Shown in pieces: positions 25,784-34,529 of a stretch of 64,000 nucleotides of DNA (positions within the stretch are counted from its first letter, which is position 1; every line of letters starts with the position of its first letter). The DNA is from Nitrospira sp. (GTDB lineage Bacteria; Nitrospirota; Nitrospiria; Nitrospirales; Nitrospiraceae): assembly GCA_035968315.1 (NCBI GenBank), contig JAVYIN010000009.1:1-64000 (forward strand), read 5' to 3'. The position numbers were made by a program, and so were the translations under genes. Below the pieces are notes generated by a model. The model was given only the letters and a program-made list of their open reading frames with translations, had not been told where the DNA came from and did not search any database.

Positions 25784-27091
25784 ATGCCCAAGTACGAACT
25801 GGTCCTTCTGAAAAATATGATGCAGCCGGGCTATACCGGCTCGCTCAAGGATTATGAGCAGGCTGGCGGCTATCAGGCGCTCCGAAACACGCTCGGCAAG
25901 ATCGCGCCGACGGACGTGACCGGCACGGTCATGAAGTCCGGCCTGCGCGGGCGCGGCGGCGCCGGGTTCCCCACCGGTGTGAAGTGGGGATTTCTGCCCA
26001 AGGACTATCAAGGCCCGCGCTATCTCTGCTGCAACGCCGACGAGAGCGAGCCCGGCACCTTTAAGGACCGCCAGCTCATGGAGCGCGATCCGCACCAGCT
26101 GCTTGAAGGCATCGTCCTGGCGTGCTACGCCATCGGCGCGGCATCGGCGTATATCTATATTCGCGGCGAAATGGTGCTCGGGTCCAAAATCCTGGAACAC
26201 GCGATCGGCGAAGCGCGCGCAGCCGGGTACATCGGCAACAACATCCTGGGAACGGGCGTCACGGTCGATGTCTGGGTCCATCGCGGGGCGGGCGCTTACA
26301 TCTGCGGCGAGGAAACCGCGCTGCTCGAATCGCTGGAAGGCAAACGCGGGCTGCCGCGCGTCAAGCCGCCGTTCCCGGCCACCCACGGCCTCTACAACAA
26401 GCCGACGGTCGTGAATAACGTGGAGACCCTGGCCAACCTGCCGCACATTCTGAATCGCGGCCCCGAATGGTTCGCCGGCATCGGGTCTCCGCCCAAGAGC
26501 ACCGGCACCCGCGTCTTCTGCGTCAGCGGCCACGTCAAGCGTCCCGGCAATTACGAGCTGCCGATGGGGGTAACCGTACGCGAACTCGTTTACGAACATG
26601 CGGGCGGCATGCGATCCGACAAGCCGCTGAAAGCCTTTATCCCCGGCGGCGCCTCAGCACCGTTCCTGACGCCCGACCATCTGGATGTGAAGTTGGACTT
26701 TGAATCCGTTGCGGCGGCGGGCTCGATGCTTGGCTCGGGCGGCGTCACCGTCATGGAAGAAGGCACCAGCATGGTCTGGGCCGCGCTCCGCCTGATGGAA
26801 TTTTTCTACCATGAGTCCTGCGGCAAGTGCAGTCCCTGCCGCGAAGGCAGTTCCTGGCTTGTCCAGACGATGCGCCGGATTATCGCCAAACGTGGGCAGA
26901 TGCAAGACCTTGAAACCCTGACAGATCTGTGTAAAAACATCGCGGGCCGAACGGTCTGCGCCTTTGGCGATGCCGAAGTTTCGCCGATCATGAGCACGCT
27001 GAAACATTGGCGGCACGAATACGTGACCCTCATTCACGAAGCGGAAGCGGCCAATTTGATTCGGCCGGAATCGACAGGAGCGCGGCACTGA
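25784..27091 (+). CDS. nuoF: NADH-quinone oxidoreductase subunit F
   Basis: 51-kDa subunit that oxidises NADH, 435 residues. FMN and NADH binding is shown by GLRGRGGAGFPTGVKWGF, CNADESEPGTFKDR and GAYICGEETALLESLEG; the [4Fe-4S] N3 ligands are SCGKCSPCREGSSW plus a downstream Cys (CKNIAGRTVCAFG). Its last codons (from about 27014) form the first unit of a tandem duplication whose second, diverged unit fills the gap before nuoG. Confidence 0.97.
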   Translation: MPKYELVLLKNMMQPGYTGSLKDYEQAGGYQALRNTLGKIAPTDVTGTVMKSGLRGRGGAGFPTGVKWGFLPKDYQGPRYLCCNADESEPGTFKDRQLMERDPHQLLEGIVLACYAIGAASAYIYIRGEMVLGSKILEHAIGEARAAGYIGNNILGTGVTVDVWVHRGAGAYICGEETALLESLEGKRGLPRVKPPFPATHGLYNKPTVVNNVETLANLPHILNRGPEWFAGIGSPPKSTGTRVFCVSGHVKRPGNYELPMGVTVRELVYEHAGGMRSDKPLKAFIPGGASAPFLTPDHLDVKLDFESVAAAGSMLGSGGVTVMEEGTSMVWAALRLMEFFYHESCGKCSPCREGSSWLVQTMRRIIAKRGQMQDLETLTDLCKNIAGRTVCAFGDAEVSPIMSTLKHWRHEYVTLIHEAEAANLIRPESTGARH

Positions 27092-27167
27092 CGTGATGCG
27101 CAACCTGATCCATCAACGCCGAAGCGGCGAATTTGATTTGACCGGAATCGACGGGAGCACGGCACTG
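27014..27167 (+). repeat. 77-nt tandem duplication of the nuoF 3' end
   Basis: Unit 1 ends at 27090 inside nuoF and its stop region; unit 2 ends at 27167, five bases before the nuoG ATG. The 3' 47 nt (27044-27090 and 27121-27167) match at 42 positions; the 5' parts are more diverged but still alignable (CTCATTCACGAAGCGG and CTGATCCATCAACGCC). Unit 2 is out of frame with nuoF and appears non-coding. Confidence 0.75.
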
Positions 27168-27171
27168 ATCC

Positions 27172-29841
27172 ATGCCTAACCAGACTGCCGATATGGTGCG
27201 CGTGACGATCGACGGCACGGTGGTGTCCGTCCCGAAAGGCACGCTCGTCATCGAAGCGGCACGCCGCGTCGGCGTCATGATTCCGCATTTCTGCTACCAC
27301 CCGAAGCTGAAGCCCGACGCCAATTGCCGGATGTGCCTGGTGGAAGTCGAAAAAATGCCGAAACTCCAGACCGCCTGCAGCACGCCGGTCGCGGAAGGCA
27401 TGAGCATCAAGACCGCCACGACCGTGGTGGACGATGCGCATAAGTCGGTGCTGGAATTTATCCTGGCCAATCATCCGCTGGACTGTCCGGTCTGCGATCA
27501 GGGCGGGCGCTGCGACTTGCAGGACTTCTCCCATCAATACACCCCGACGACGAGCCGGTTTGCCGAGACCAAACGCATCTTCCAAAAGGAATATTTCAGC
27601 CCGCTGATCGAAACCCAGATGAACCGTTGCGTCCAGTGCCTGCGTTGCGTGCGCTATTGCGACGAAGTCATGGACGTCAAAGCCCTGGCCCCGGTCGGCC
27701 GCGGCACGATGACGGAGATCAAGCACTTCGGCGCCCATGCGCTGGACTGCGAATTCTGCGGCGGCTGCGTCCAGATCTGCCCGGTCGGCGCCATCACCAG
27801 CCGCCTCTCCATGTACGAATACCGCCCCTGGATGCTGAAACGGGCGGAGACGATCTGCGGCTATTGCGGCGACGGGTGCCAGATCACCGTCCAGACCAAG
27901 AACAACCAATTGATCGAAGTAAATTCCGCCCATGGCGCGGGACGCAACAACGGCGATCTCTGCGCGAAGGGGTTTTTTGGCTTCCATGCCACCAGCCATC
28001 CCGAGCGGCTCACGCATCCGCTCATCCGTCGCAACGGCGCCCTCGTCCAGGCGACCTGGGAAGAAGCGTTGGAATTCATCGCGGCCCAGGCCAGCCGCAT
28101 CAAGCAGGACCACGGAGGCCATGCCTTCGGCGGCTTGATCACCAGCCGATGCACCAACGAAGAGCTGTATCTGTTCCAGAAATTCCTGCGCCTGGCCATC
28201 GGCACCAATAACATCGACAGCAGCGCGCGCTACGGTCACATGAACGCCGTGCAGGCCATGCGGCGGGTGCAGGGCACCCACCGCTGGAGCGTGACCTTCG
28301 AGGACCTGGCCGCGGCGGATGTCCTGCTGCTCGTCGGCACGAACATCACGGAAGCCAATCCCATCACCGGGCTCAAGATTAAAGAGGCCGTCAAGAAGCG
28401 GCAGGCCACGCTTGTCACGATTGAATCGCTTCAGCCGGCCGTTGGCACCATCAGCAATATCGCCAATCTGTCCGAGCACCATTTCTGCGTGGCACCGGAC
28501 CAGATCTCAACCGCGGTGCTCGGCCTGCTCAAAGCCGTGGCGGAAGAAAGCTTGATCGTCACGGGCCTGAAACAAGACCAGCCGAAATATGTGACTGCCG
28601 TGACCGCCCGGCTCCAGTCGCTTGCATGGCCGGAGATCCAGGCCGCCACCGGCATGGACAGGGAAGCCTATGTGGCCGCGGCCAAAGCGCTGGCCGGAGG
28701 AAAACGCGTGGTCGCCGTGGCCGGGCAAGGGCTGCTGCGCGGGGAGCGGGGCTATGCCGGCTCCATGAACCTGCTCGACCTGCTGCTGCTCACCGGCAAA
28801 CTCGACCAGCCAGGCTGCGGATTCGCGCCGCTGACGGAAGAAAACAACGACCAGGGCGCCATTGAAATGGGCGCAGCCGCCGAATTCTTACCGGGTCCCT
28901 CCGCCATCACGGACCGGGCCGGCCGAGACCGTGTCGCCAATCTCTGGAAAGAAGAGCCGCCGCCGAACAGCGGCGCCTCCCTGATCGAGATGTTGGATCG
29001 CGCCAGAGCCGGCATTCTCAAGGCGATGTTTATCGTCGGGGAAAACCCGCTGGCCAGCCTGCCGGCGACCGTGCGCGTGGGCGAATCCCTGGCCAAGCTG
29101 GACTTGCTCGTGTGCCAAGAACTCTTCCTGACCGAAACCGCCGCTCTGGCGCACGTCGTCCTCCCGGTCTGCTCATCGCTGGAAAAGGACGGCACGTTCA
29201 CGAATACGGAAGGCCATGTGCAAGCTGTGCGGCGAACCGTTGACCCGGCTGGCGAAAGCTGCCCGGACTGGGAAATTTTCTCCGCGCTCGCCGGATTGAT
29301 GGGCGCGCCGCTGGAATACGGCGAAAGCCGGGAAATCTTGAAAGAAATCCGGAGCCTCATTCCCGGATACGGATCGCTCGGCCCGTCGCCGGTACCGCCG
29401 AAAGTCGACCGGACGGCCATCGACCGTTACCTCGCGCAGGGATTCGAGCAGGATCTCACGGGCCGGTACCAATTGACTGCGGCGGCTCCCCAGCCAGACG
29501 GCACGGTGCAGATCAGTCTCGTGCAAAGCCTGTTTCACTCCGGCAAATTGTCCACGCGCGCCAAGGGGCTGCTGCAGATTGAGGACCGGGGCCGCCTGCG
29601 CATCAATCCGCAAGACGCGGCGCGCTTCTCGCTGGTGGACGGCAACCGCGTCCGCCTCTCGAACGCGCGGGGTGAGATCACCACCGACGTCACGGTGCTC
29701 GCGCGCGTGCCGGAAGGGCAGGCCTGGTTCCCGAATCATTTCAGCCAGGACATGAATAGGCTGTTCGACTGTGCGATCGATCCGGACACCAAGGTGCCCT
29801 CCATCAGGGCCACCTCGGTTTCCATGGTGAAAGTGTCGTAA
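27172..29841 (+). CDS. nuoG: NADH-quinone oxidoreductase subunit G
   Basis: 75-kDa subunit, 889 residues. N-terminal [2Fe-2S] ferredoxin domain (CYHPKLKPDANCRMC), the NuoG His-Cys3 [4Fe-4S] motif (DCPVCDQGGRCDLQD), a 2x[4Fe-4S] domain (CVQCLRCVRYC, CEFCGGCVQICPVGA), and an additional molybdopterin-domain Cys set (CGYCGDGC, LCAKG) followed by the molybdopterin-oxidoreductase fold and a C-terminal MopB-like barrel. The molybdenum cofactor is normally absent in NuoG. ATG 27172 is taken as start; ATG 27193 is possible. SD support is weak, perhaps because the gap is a duplication product. Confidence 0.96.
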   Translation: MPNQTADMVRVTIDGTVVSVPKGTLVIEAARRVGVMIPHFCYHPKLKPDANCRMCLVEVEKMPKLQTACSTPVAEGMSIKTATTVVDDAHKSVLEFILANHPLDCPVCDQGGRCDLQDFSHQYTPTTSRFAETKRIFQKEYFSPLIETQMNRCVQCLRCVRYCDEVMDVKALAPVGRGTMTEIKHFGAHALDCEFCGGCVQICPVGAITSRLSMYEYRPWMLKRAETICGYCGDGCQITVQTKNNQLIEVNSAHGAGRNNGDLCAKGFFGFHATSHPERLTHPLIRRNGALVQATWEEALEFIAAQASRIKQDHGGHAFGGLITSRCTNEELYLFQKFLRLAIGTNNIDSSARYGHMNAVQAMRRVQGTHRWSVTFEDLAAADVLLLVGTNITEANPITGLKIKEAVKKRQATLVTIESLQPAVGTISNIANLSEHHFCVAPDQISTAVLGLLKAVAEESLIVTGLKQDQPKYVTAVTARLQSLAWPEIQAATGMDREAYVAAAKALAGGKRVVAVAGQGLLRGERGYAGSMNLLDLLLLTGKLDQPGCGFAPLTEENNDQGAIEMGAAAEFLPGPSAITDRAGRDRVANLWKEEPPPNSGASLIEMLDRARAGILKAMFIVGENPLASLPATVRVGESLAKLDLLVCQELFLTETAALAHVVLPVCSSLEKDGTFTNTEGHVQAVRRTVDPAGESCPDWEIFSALAGLMGAPLEYGESREILKEIRSLIPGYGSLGPSPVPPKVDRTAIDRYLAQGFEQDLTGRYQLTAAAPQPDGTVQISLVQSLFHSGKLSTRAKGLLQIEDRGRLRINPQDAARFSLVDGNRVRLSNARGEITTDVTVLARVPEGQAWFPNHFSQDMNRLFDCAIDPDTKVPSIRATSVSMVKVS

Positions 29842-29960
29842 GATGCGCCATCGATCCGAAGACCGATATGTTGTCAGTTCGGCCGCTTCCAACGCGTCGG
29901 CCACAGTGTCATACGTTGAACGTGAGGATGTTCATCATCCGTTAATCCAGGGGTGCCATC

Positions 29961-31037
29961 GTGACTGAACTAGGCTTGCGCCTTGCCGTGTCTCTCGCCC
30001 AGATCGCTGCGGTCATGGGCATTGTGATGTTAACCGTGATGATCCTGACACTCGCCGAACGAAAAGTGCTCGGCTGGATGCAGGATCGCATGGGCCCGAT
30101 GGAAGTCGGCCCCTACGGCATCCTCCAGCCGATCGCCGACGGCCTGAAGCTGTTCTTCAAGGAAGATATCGTGCCCGCGGGCGCGAACAAATTCATGTTC
30201 ACCCTGGCGCCGATTCTGGCCATGGTGCCGGCCATGATCGGCTTTGCCGTCATCCCCTTCGGCCCCGACCTGACGCTCGACGTCTTCGGGATTTCCGTCA
30301 AACCCTTCGTGATCAGCGATATTAACATCGGCATTCTCTATATCCTGGCCTTCGCCTCCATCGGCGCCTACGGGATCATCCTCGGCGGCTGGGCCTCGAA
30401 CAGCAAATACTCGCTCCTCGGCGGATTGCGGTCGGCTGCGCAGGTCATCAGCTACGAATTGAATGTCGGCTTGGCCATCGTCGGCGTGCTGATCATGGCC
30501 GGCTCGCTGAGCCTGGTGAAAATCACCGAAGCCCAGGCCGGAGGGTTCTGGCATTGGTATGTGTTTGCCTTTCCGGCCCCGCAGATTTTCGCCTTCGTCG
30601 TGTACGTGATCTCGGCCGTCGCCGAAACCAATCGCGTGCCGTTCGACTTGCCGGAAGCGGAAAGCGAACTGGTCGCCGGATTCTTCACGGAATACAGCGG
30701 CATGCGCTTCGCGTTTTTCTTCATCGCCGAATACGCCAATATGGTGCTGGTCTCCTGCGTGGCCGCCGCGATGTTCCTCGGCGGATGGAACGCCCCCTAT
30801 CCCGGCACCATCCTCGCCCAGATCGGGCTGGAGGGCTTCGCCTGGATCGAAGGGGTGGCCTGGTTCACCGTGAAGGTCTACGGTTTCCTCTTCCTGTTCT
30901 TCTGGCTGCGGGCCACGCTGCCGCGCCTCCGGTACGACCAACTGATGAAGTTCGGCTGGAAGGTCATGTTGCCGATCGCCCTGGGCAACATCGTCGTCAC
31001 AGCCATTGCGATGTACATCTATAACCAATTCAAGTAG
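29961..31037 (+). CDS. nuoH: NADH-quinone oxidoreductase subunit H
   Basis: Membrane subunit at the quinone tunnel, 358 residues with eight predicted TM helices. Signatures AERKVLGWMQDRMGP, QPIADGLKLFFKED and ETNRVPFDLPEAESELVAGF are all present; the acidic residues of the last are part of the proton-coupling E-channel. The 119-nt gap from nuoG shows no clear heptad repeat. The start is a GTG (29961). Confidence 0.97.
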   Translation: MTELGLRLAVSLAQIAAVMGIVMLTVMILTLAERKVLGWMQDRMGPMEVGPYGILQPIADGLKLFFKEDIVPAGANKFMFTLAPILAMVPAMIGFAVIPFGPDLTLDVFGISVKPFVISDINIGILYILAFASIGAYGIILGGWASNSKYSLLGGLRSAAQVISYELNVGLAIVGVLIMAGSLSLVKITEAQAGGFWHWYVFAFPAPQIFAFVVYVISAVAETNRVPFDLPEAESELVAGFFTEYSGMRFAFFFIAEYANMVLVSCVAAAMFLGGWNAPYPGTILAQIGLEGFAWIEGVAWFTVKVYGFLFLFFWLRATLPRLRYDQLMKFGWKVMLPIALGNIVVTAIAMYIYNQFK

Positions 31038-31052
31038 CGACCGGCATAGACG

Positions 31053-31613
31053 ATGACACAGACCACCGGCACACAGCGCCTCATCGGCTGGCTCAAGACC
31101 ATCACCTTCTATGAACTGTTGGTGGGAATGAAGGCCACGATGTCGCATTTGCTGCACTACCGGCCGATCACGCTGCAGTACCCGCACGAGAAGCGGACGC
31201 TGCCGGACAACTACCGCGGCATGCTGGCGCTGCTCCGCTACGATGACGGAACGGAAAAATGCGTCGGATGCGATCTCTGCGAAGCGGCCTGTCCGTCGCG
31301 TGTAATTCGCGTGGTCAGCGGGGAAGTGCCGGGGGAGCCGACCAAGCGCTACTCCAAAGAATATTACATGGACATGACGCGCTGCCTGTTCTGCGGAATG
31401 TGCGTCGATGCCTGCCCGGTCGATGCGCTCGGCATGACCAGGGAATTCGAATGGGCCGTGTACGACAAGCGGCAACTCCATCTGAACAAGCAGCAGCTGC
31501 TCGCCATCGGTGACCGGTCGTTCCCGGTGCGCGAAAAACGCCTGGAACTGCAGCATCCGAACGTCGCCTTCTTCAACGTGGCGTTCAAGCACGTGCCGCA
31601 GAAACCGAACTGA
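31053..31613 (+). CDS. nuoI: NADH-quinone oxidoreductase subunit I
   Basis: Ferredoxin-like subunit with clusters N6a and N6b, 186 residues. Two classical motifs: CVGCDLCEAACP and CLFCGMCVDACP. An N-terminal amphipathic helix (about 10-35) docks on the membrane arm. It follows nuoH by 15 nt. Confidence 0.97.
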   Translation: MTQTTGTQRLIGWLKTITFYELLVGMKATMSHLLHYRPITLQYPHEKRTLPDNYRGMLALLRYDDGTEKCVGCDLCEAACPSRVIRVVSGEVPGEPTKRYSKEYYMDMTRCLFCGMCVDACPVDALGMTREFEWAVYDKRQLHLNKQQLLAIGDRSFPVREKRLELQHPNVAFFNVAFKHVPQKPN

Positions 31614-31722
31614 GGCCGGAAGGCGGAGCCGGCTTCCCTCATCACCGTAGCGGCGGGGGGAGCATGGGAATGATTGGCCCGCGCCGGAGAACATCGGGGC
31701 AACGGCCCCCTAGAGGAGAGAC

Positions 31723-32238
31723 GTGGATCAGTTGTTTTTTGGGTATTTCGCCGGAGTGATTGCGCTCACGGCCATCCTGGTCGTCGCGCTCAGGAATCCG
31801 GTCTATAGCGCCCTCTCGCTGCTCGTGATGTTTTTTCACGTCGCCGGACTCTACGTCACGCTCCATGCCGAGTTCCTCGCGGCCGTCCAAATCATCGTCT
31901 ACGCGGGCGCCATTCTCGTGCTGTACCTGTTCGTCGTGATGCTGCTCAACCTCCATCGGGATGACCGGTACCACAGCCAATGGCGCACGGTCGCCTTCGT
32001 CTGCGTCCCGCTGCTCATCGAATTCATGGTCTTGATCGGGGGCAGCATCGCGGCCGCGCCGCAATCCGTGGCCCCGGTGGAAACCGGGAGCGGCGAGAAT
32101 ACCCTGGCGATCGGCGAAGTGCTCTTTTCGACCTATCTCTTCCCCTTTGAAGTCGCCTCGCTGATCCTGCTGGTCGCGATGATCGGCGCGATTATCCTGG
32201 CGAAGCGAGATGTTGGGGACGCAAGGAGCGAAGGGTGA
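31723..32238 (+). CDS. nuoJ: NADH-quinone oxidoreductase subunit J
   Basis: Five-TM membrane subunit, 171 residues, with the TM3 pi-bulge region VQIIVYAGAILVLYLFVVMLLNL that is part of the proton path. GTG start at 31723 with SD GAGGAGAG. The C-terminal residues (GDARSEG) and stop are partly encoded by the left arm of the following heptad repeat. Confidence 0.95.
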   Translation: MDQLFFGYFAGVIALTAILVVALRNPVYSALSLLVMFFHVAGLYVTLHAEFLAAVQIIVYAGAILVLYLFVVMLLNLHRDDRYHSQWRTVAFVCVPLLIEFMVLIGGSIAAAPQSVAPVETGSGENTLAIGEVLFSTYLFPFEVASLILLVAMIGAIILAKRDVGDARSEG

Positions 32239-32302
32239 TGCGATTGCTATCAACTAGATTGCCCCAATCACCCGTTACCCGTTACCCGTTACGCATCACG
32301 AG
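32212..32302. repeat. Heptad palindrome 6, nuoJ/nuoK gap
   Basis: The right arm is a clean tandem: CAATCA CCCGTTA CCCGTTA CCCGTTA CGCATCA CGAGG; the left arm (ACGCAAG GAGCGAA GGGTGATGCG) is its degenerate complement. The CGAGGA at its end is the SD region for nuoK. Confidence 0.65.
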
Positions 32303-32308
32303 GATGTC

Positions 32309-32614
32309 ATGACCGTCCCCGTCACCTACTACGTCATATTGAGCGCGGTGGTCTTTCTCACCGGCATGGTCGGGGTGTTGATCCGGCGGAACATCATCGC
32401 CATTCTGCTGTCGGTCGAGCTGATGCTGAACGCCACGAACATCAACTTCGTGGCCTTCTCCGAGCATCTCCACGATCTCGGCGGCCAGGTGTTTGTCTTT
32501 TTCGCCCTGACCGTTGCGGCAGCGGAAGTCGCCGTGGGGCTGGCCATCATCATCGCCCTGCACCGGGCTAAGGATACGATCAACGTGGAAGAGTTCAGTT
32601 TGCTCAAGTGGTAA
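32309..32614 (+). CDS. nuoK: NADH-quinone oxidoreductase subunit K
   Basis: Three-TM subunit, 101 residues, homologous to MrpC. Conserved Glu residues in TM2 (LLSVELMLNATNINFVAF) and TM3 (TVAAAEVAVGLAIIIAL) contribute to proton transfer. It ends 7 nt before nuoL. Confidence 0.97.
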   Translation: MTVPVTYYVILSAVVFLTGMVGVLIRRNIIAILLSVELMLNATNINFVAFSEHLHDLGGQVFVFFALTVAAAEVAVGLAIIIALHRAKDTINVEEFSLLKW

Positions 32615-32621
32615 CTAAACG

Positions 32622-34523
32622 ATGTATGCGCTGATTCCATTATTGCCGCTGACCGCCTTTCTCGTGCTCGGCCTCGCCGGCTCGCGGATTAAGGAACGGG
32701 CCCATCTGGTTGCCGTCCCGGCGGTCCTGCTGTCGTGGCTCCTGGCCGTCACCGCCTTCATCGAGGTGGCGCAAGGAGGGGTGATCGCCCAGCCCTTGTA
32801 CACCTGGCTGACATCGGGCGCGCTCGACATTCACATCGGACTTTATATCGACCGCCTCACGGCGGTCATGCTGTTGCTGGTCACGACCGTCAGTTCACTC
32901 GTCCATATCTATACGATCGGGTACATGCACGGAGAAACGGGGTACGCACGCTTCTTCAGCTACATCGCGCTCTTTACCTTTTCGATGCTGATGCTGGTGC
33001 TCGCCGACAACCTGCTCCAACTGTTCGTCTTCTGGGAAGCGGTCGGTCTCTGTTCCTACCTCCTGATCGGCCATTGGTATGAGCGGGCCTCGGCTTGTGC
33101 CGCGGCGACGAAGGCGTTCCTCGTCAATCGCGTGGGCGACTTCGGCTTCATGCTGGGCCTCCTGCTGGTCTGGACCAGCTTCGGCACGCTGAACTATCTG
33201 GAAATCTTTCCCGCCGCCCACGAGGCCGCCAACCAGACCATCAATCTGCTGAGCCCCTTCGGCGGCACGTGGGAGGTGTCGGTCTTTACGCTCATTTGCC
33301 TGCTCCTGTTCACCGGGGCCATTGGCAAATCCGCGCAAGTACCGCTGCATGTCTGGCTCCCGGATGCGATGGAAGGTCCCACGCCTATTTCGGCGCTGAT
33401 CCATGCCGCCACCATGGTCACCGCCGGTGTCTTCATGGTCGCCAGGCTCGCCCCGCTCTATAACTTGTCCCCGACTGCGATGACTGTCGTGGCACTGGTC
33501 GGCGCCGCCACCATGGTCCTTGGCGCCACGATCGCCCTCACGCAAACCGACATCAAACGCGTGGTCGCCTACTCCACCGTCAGCCAGCTGGGGTACATGG
33601 TCATGGCCTGCGGCCTCGGCGCCTATACCGCGGGCATGTACCATCTGCTCACCCATGGCGCCTTCAAGGCCTTGCTCTTTTTGGGATGCGGCTCCGTGAT
33701 CGTCGCACTGCACCATGAGCAGGACATGCGGCATATGGGCGGCCTGAAAAACAAGCTTCCCGTCACCTATTGGACCTTCGTCGTCGGCTCGCTGGCGCTG
33801 GCCGGCTTTCCACTGACCGCCGGGTTCTTCAGCAAAGACGATTTGCTCGTCTCGGCCTGGTCCTCGGGATCGCTGGGACAGGTTCTGACGATTCTCGGCC
33901 TGCTGACGGCGTTGATGACGGCCTTCTATAGTTTCCGGCTGGTCTTCGTGACCTTCTGGGGACCGTCGCGCGTGGATCCGCATCACGCCAAACATATCCA
34001 TGAGCCGTCCAACACCATCACGATCCCGCTGATCGTCCTGGCCGTCCTGAGCATCGTCGCCGGGTATGTCGGCATTCCCTCGTTCCTTGAGCCGGTGTTT
34101 GCCCATGGCGACAGCGGGGCGGCCCCTCATGAGCATGGCGCGGCGGGACTCGGCATCATGATCGTCGCCACCCTCATGGGCCTCACCGGCATCGCGGGCG
34201 CCTACTATGTGTATGTGCTGAACCCCCAGCTGCCGGACCAGTTTGCCCGGCAGTGGAAGAGCCTCTATGAGGGCTCGCTGAACAAGTGGTACGTGGACGA
34301 AGCCTACGACAAGGCCTTCGTCCGGCCGACGTTTACCGCGGCGGCAGAAATGTGGAAGCGCGTCGATGTCGCGATCATTGACGGCGCCGTGAACGGCATC
34401 GCCCGTGGGATCGCCTGGGGCGGCTGGCTGCTGCGCCTGGTACAAAGCGGGCAGACGCAGCATTACGCCTTGGCGATGGCCCTGGGCGTGGTCATTCTGG
34501 TCACAGTCTTTTTGGTGTTTTGA
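32622..34523 (+). CDS. nuoL: NADH-quinone oxidoreductase subunit L
   Basis: Antiporter-like proton-pumping subunit, 633 residues, with the Glu of TM5 (LLQLFVFWEAVGLCSYLL), the Lys motif in TM7/8 (AIGKSAQVPLHVWLPDAMEGPTPISALIHAATMVTAG) and the long C-terminal amphipathic helix region (about 530-600). Length is normal for NuoL; there is no sign of a second L-like gene in the cluster. Confidence 0.97.
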   Translation: MYALIPLLPLTAFLVLGLAGSRIKERAHLVAVPAVLLSWLLAVTAFIEVAQGGVIAQPLYTWLTSGALDIHIGLYIDRLTAVMLLLVTTVSSLVHIYTIGYMHGETGYARFFSYIALFTFSMLMLVLADNLLQLFVFWEAVGLCSYLLIGHWYERASACAAATKAFLVNRVGDFGFMLGLLLVWTSFGTLNYLEIFPAAHEAANQTINLLSPFGGTWEVSVFTLICLLLFTGAIGKSAQVPLHVWLPDAMEGPTPISALIHAATMVTAGVFMVARLAPLYNLSPTAMTVVALVGAATMVLGATIALTQTDIKRVVAYSTVSQLGYMVMACGLGAYTAGMYHLLTHGAFKALLFLGCGSVIVALHHEQDMRHMGGLKNKLPVTYWTFVVGSLALAGFPLTAGFFSKDDLLVSAWSSGSLGQVLTILGLLTALMTAFYSFRLVFVTFWGPSRVDPHHAKHIHEPSNTITIPLIVLAVLSIVAGYVGIPSFLEPVFAHGDSGAAPHEHGAAGLGIMIVATLMGLTGIAGAYYVYVLNPQLPDQFARQWKSLYEGSLNKWYVDEAYDKAFVRPTFTAAAEMWKRVDVAIIDGAVNGIARGIAWGGWLLRLVQSGQTQHYALAMALGVVILVTVFLVF

Positions 34524-34529
34524 GGGCCT

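Noticed and set aside
27091-27171. Possible small gene between nuoF and nuoG
   Set aside because: The stretch is a diverged copy of the nuoF 3' end, out of frame and without a start codon plus SD.
29842-29960. nuoG/nuoH gap checked for a heptad palindrome
   Set aside because: No clear period-7 arms; only isolated words (CGTTGAACGTGAGG) resemble the repeat family.
32258-32296. CCCGTTA tandem repeat considered as part of a CRISPR array
   Set aside because: The unit is only 7 nt, spacers are absent, and no cas genes are present; it belongs to the heptad palindrome group.
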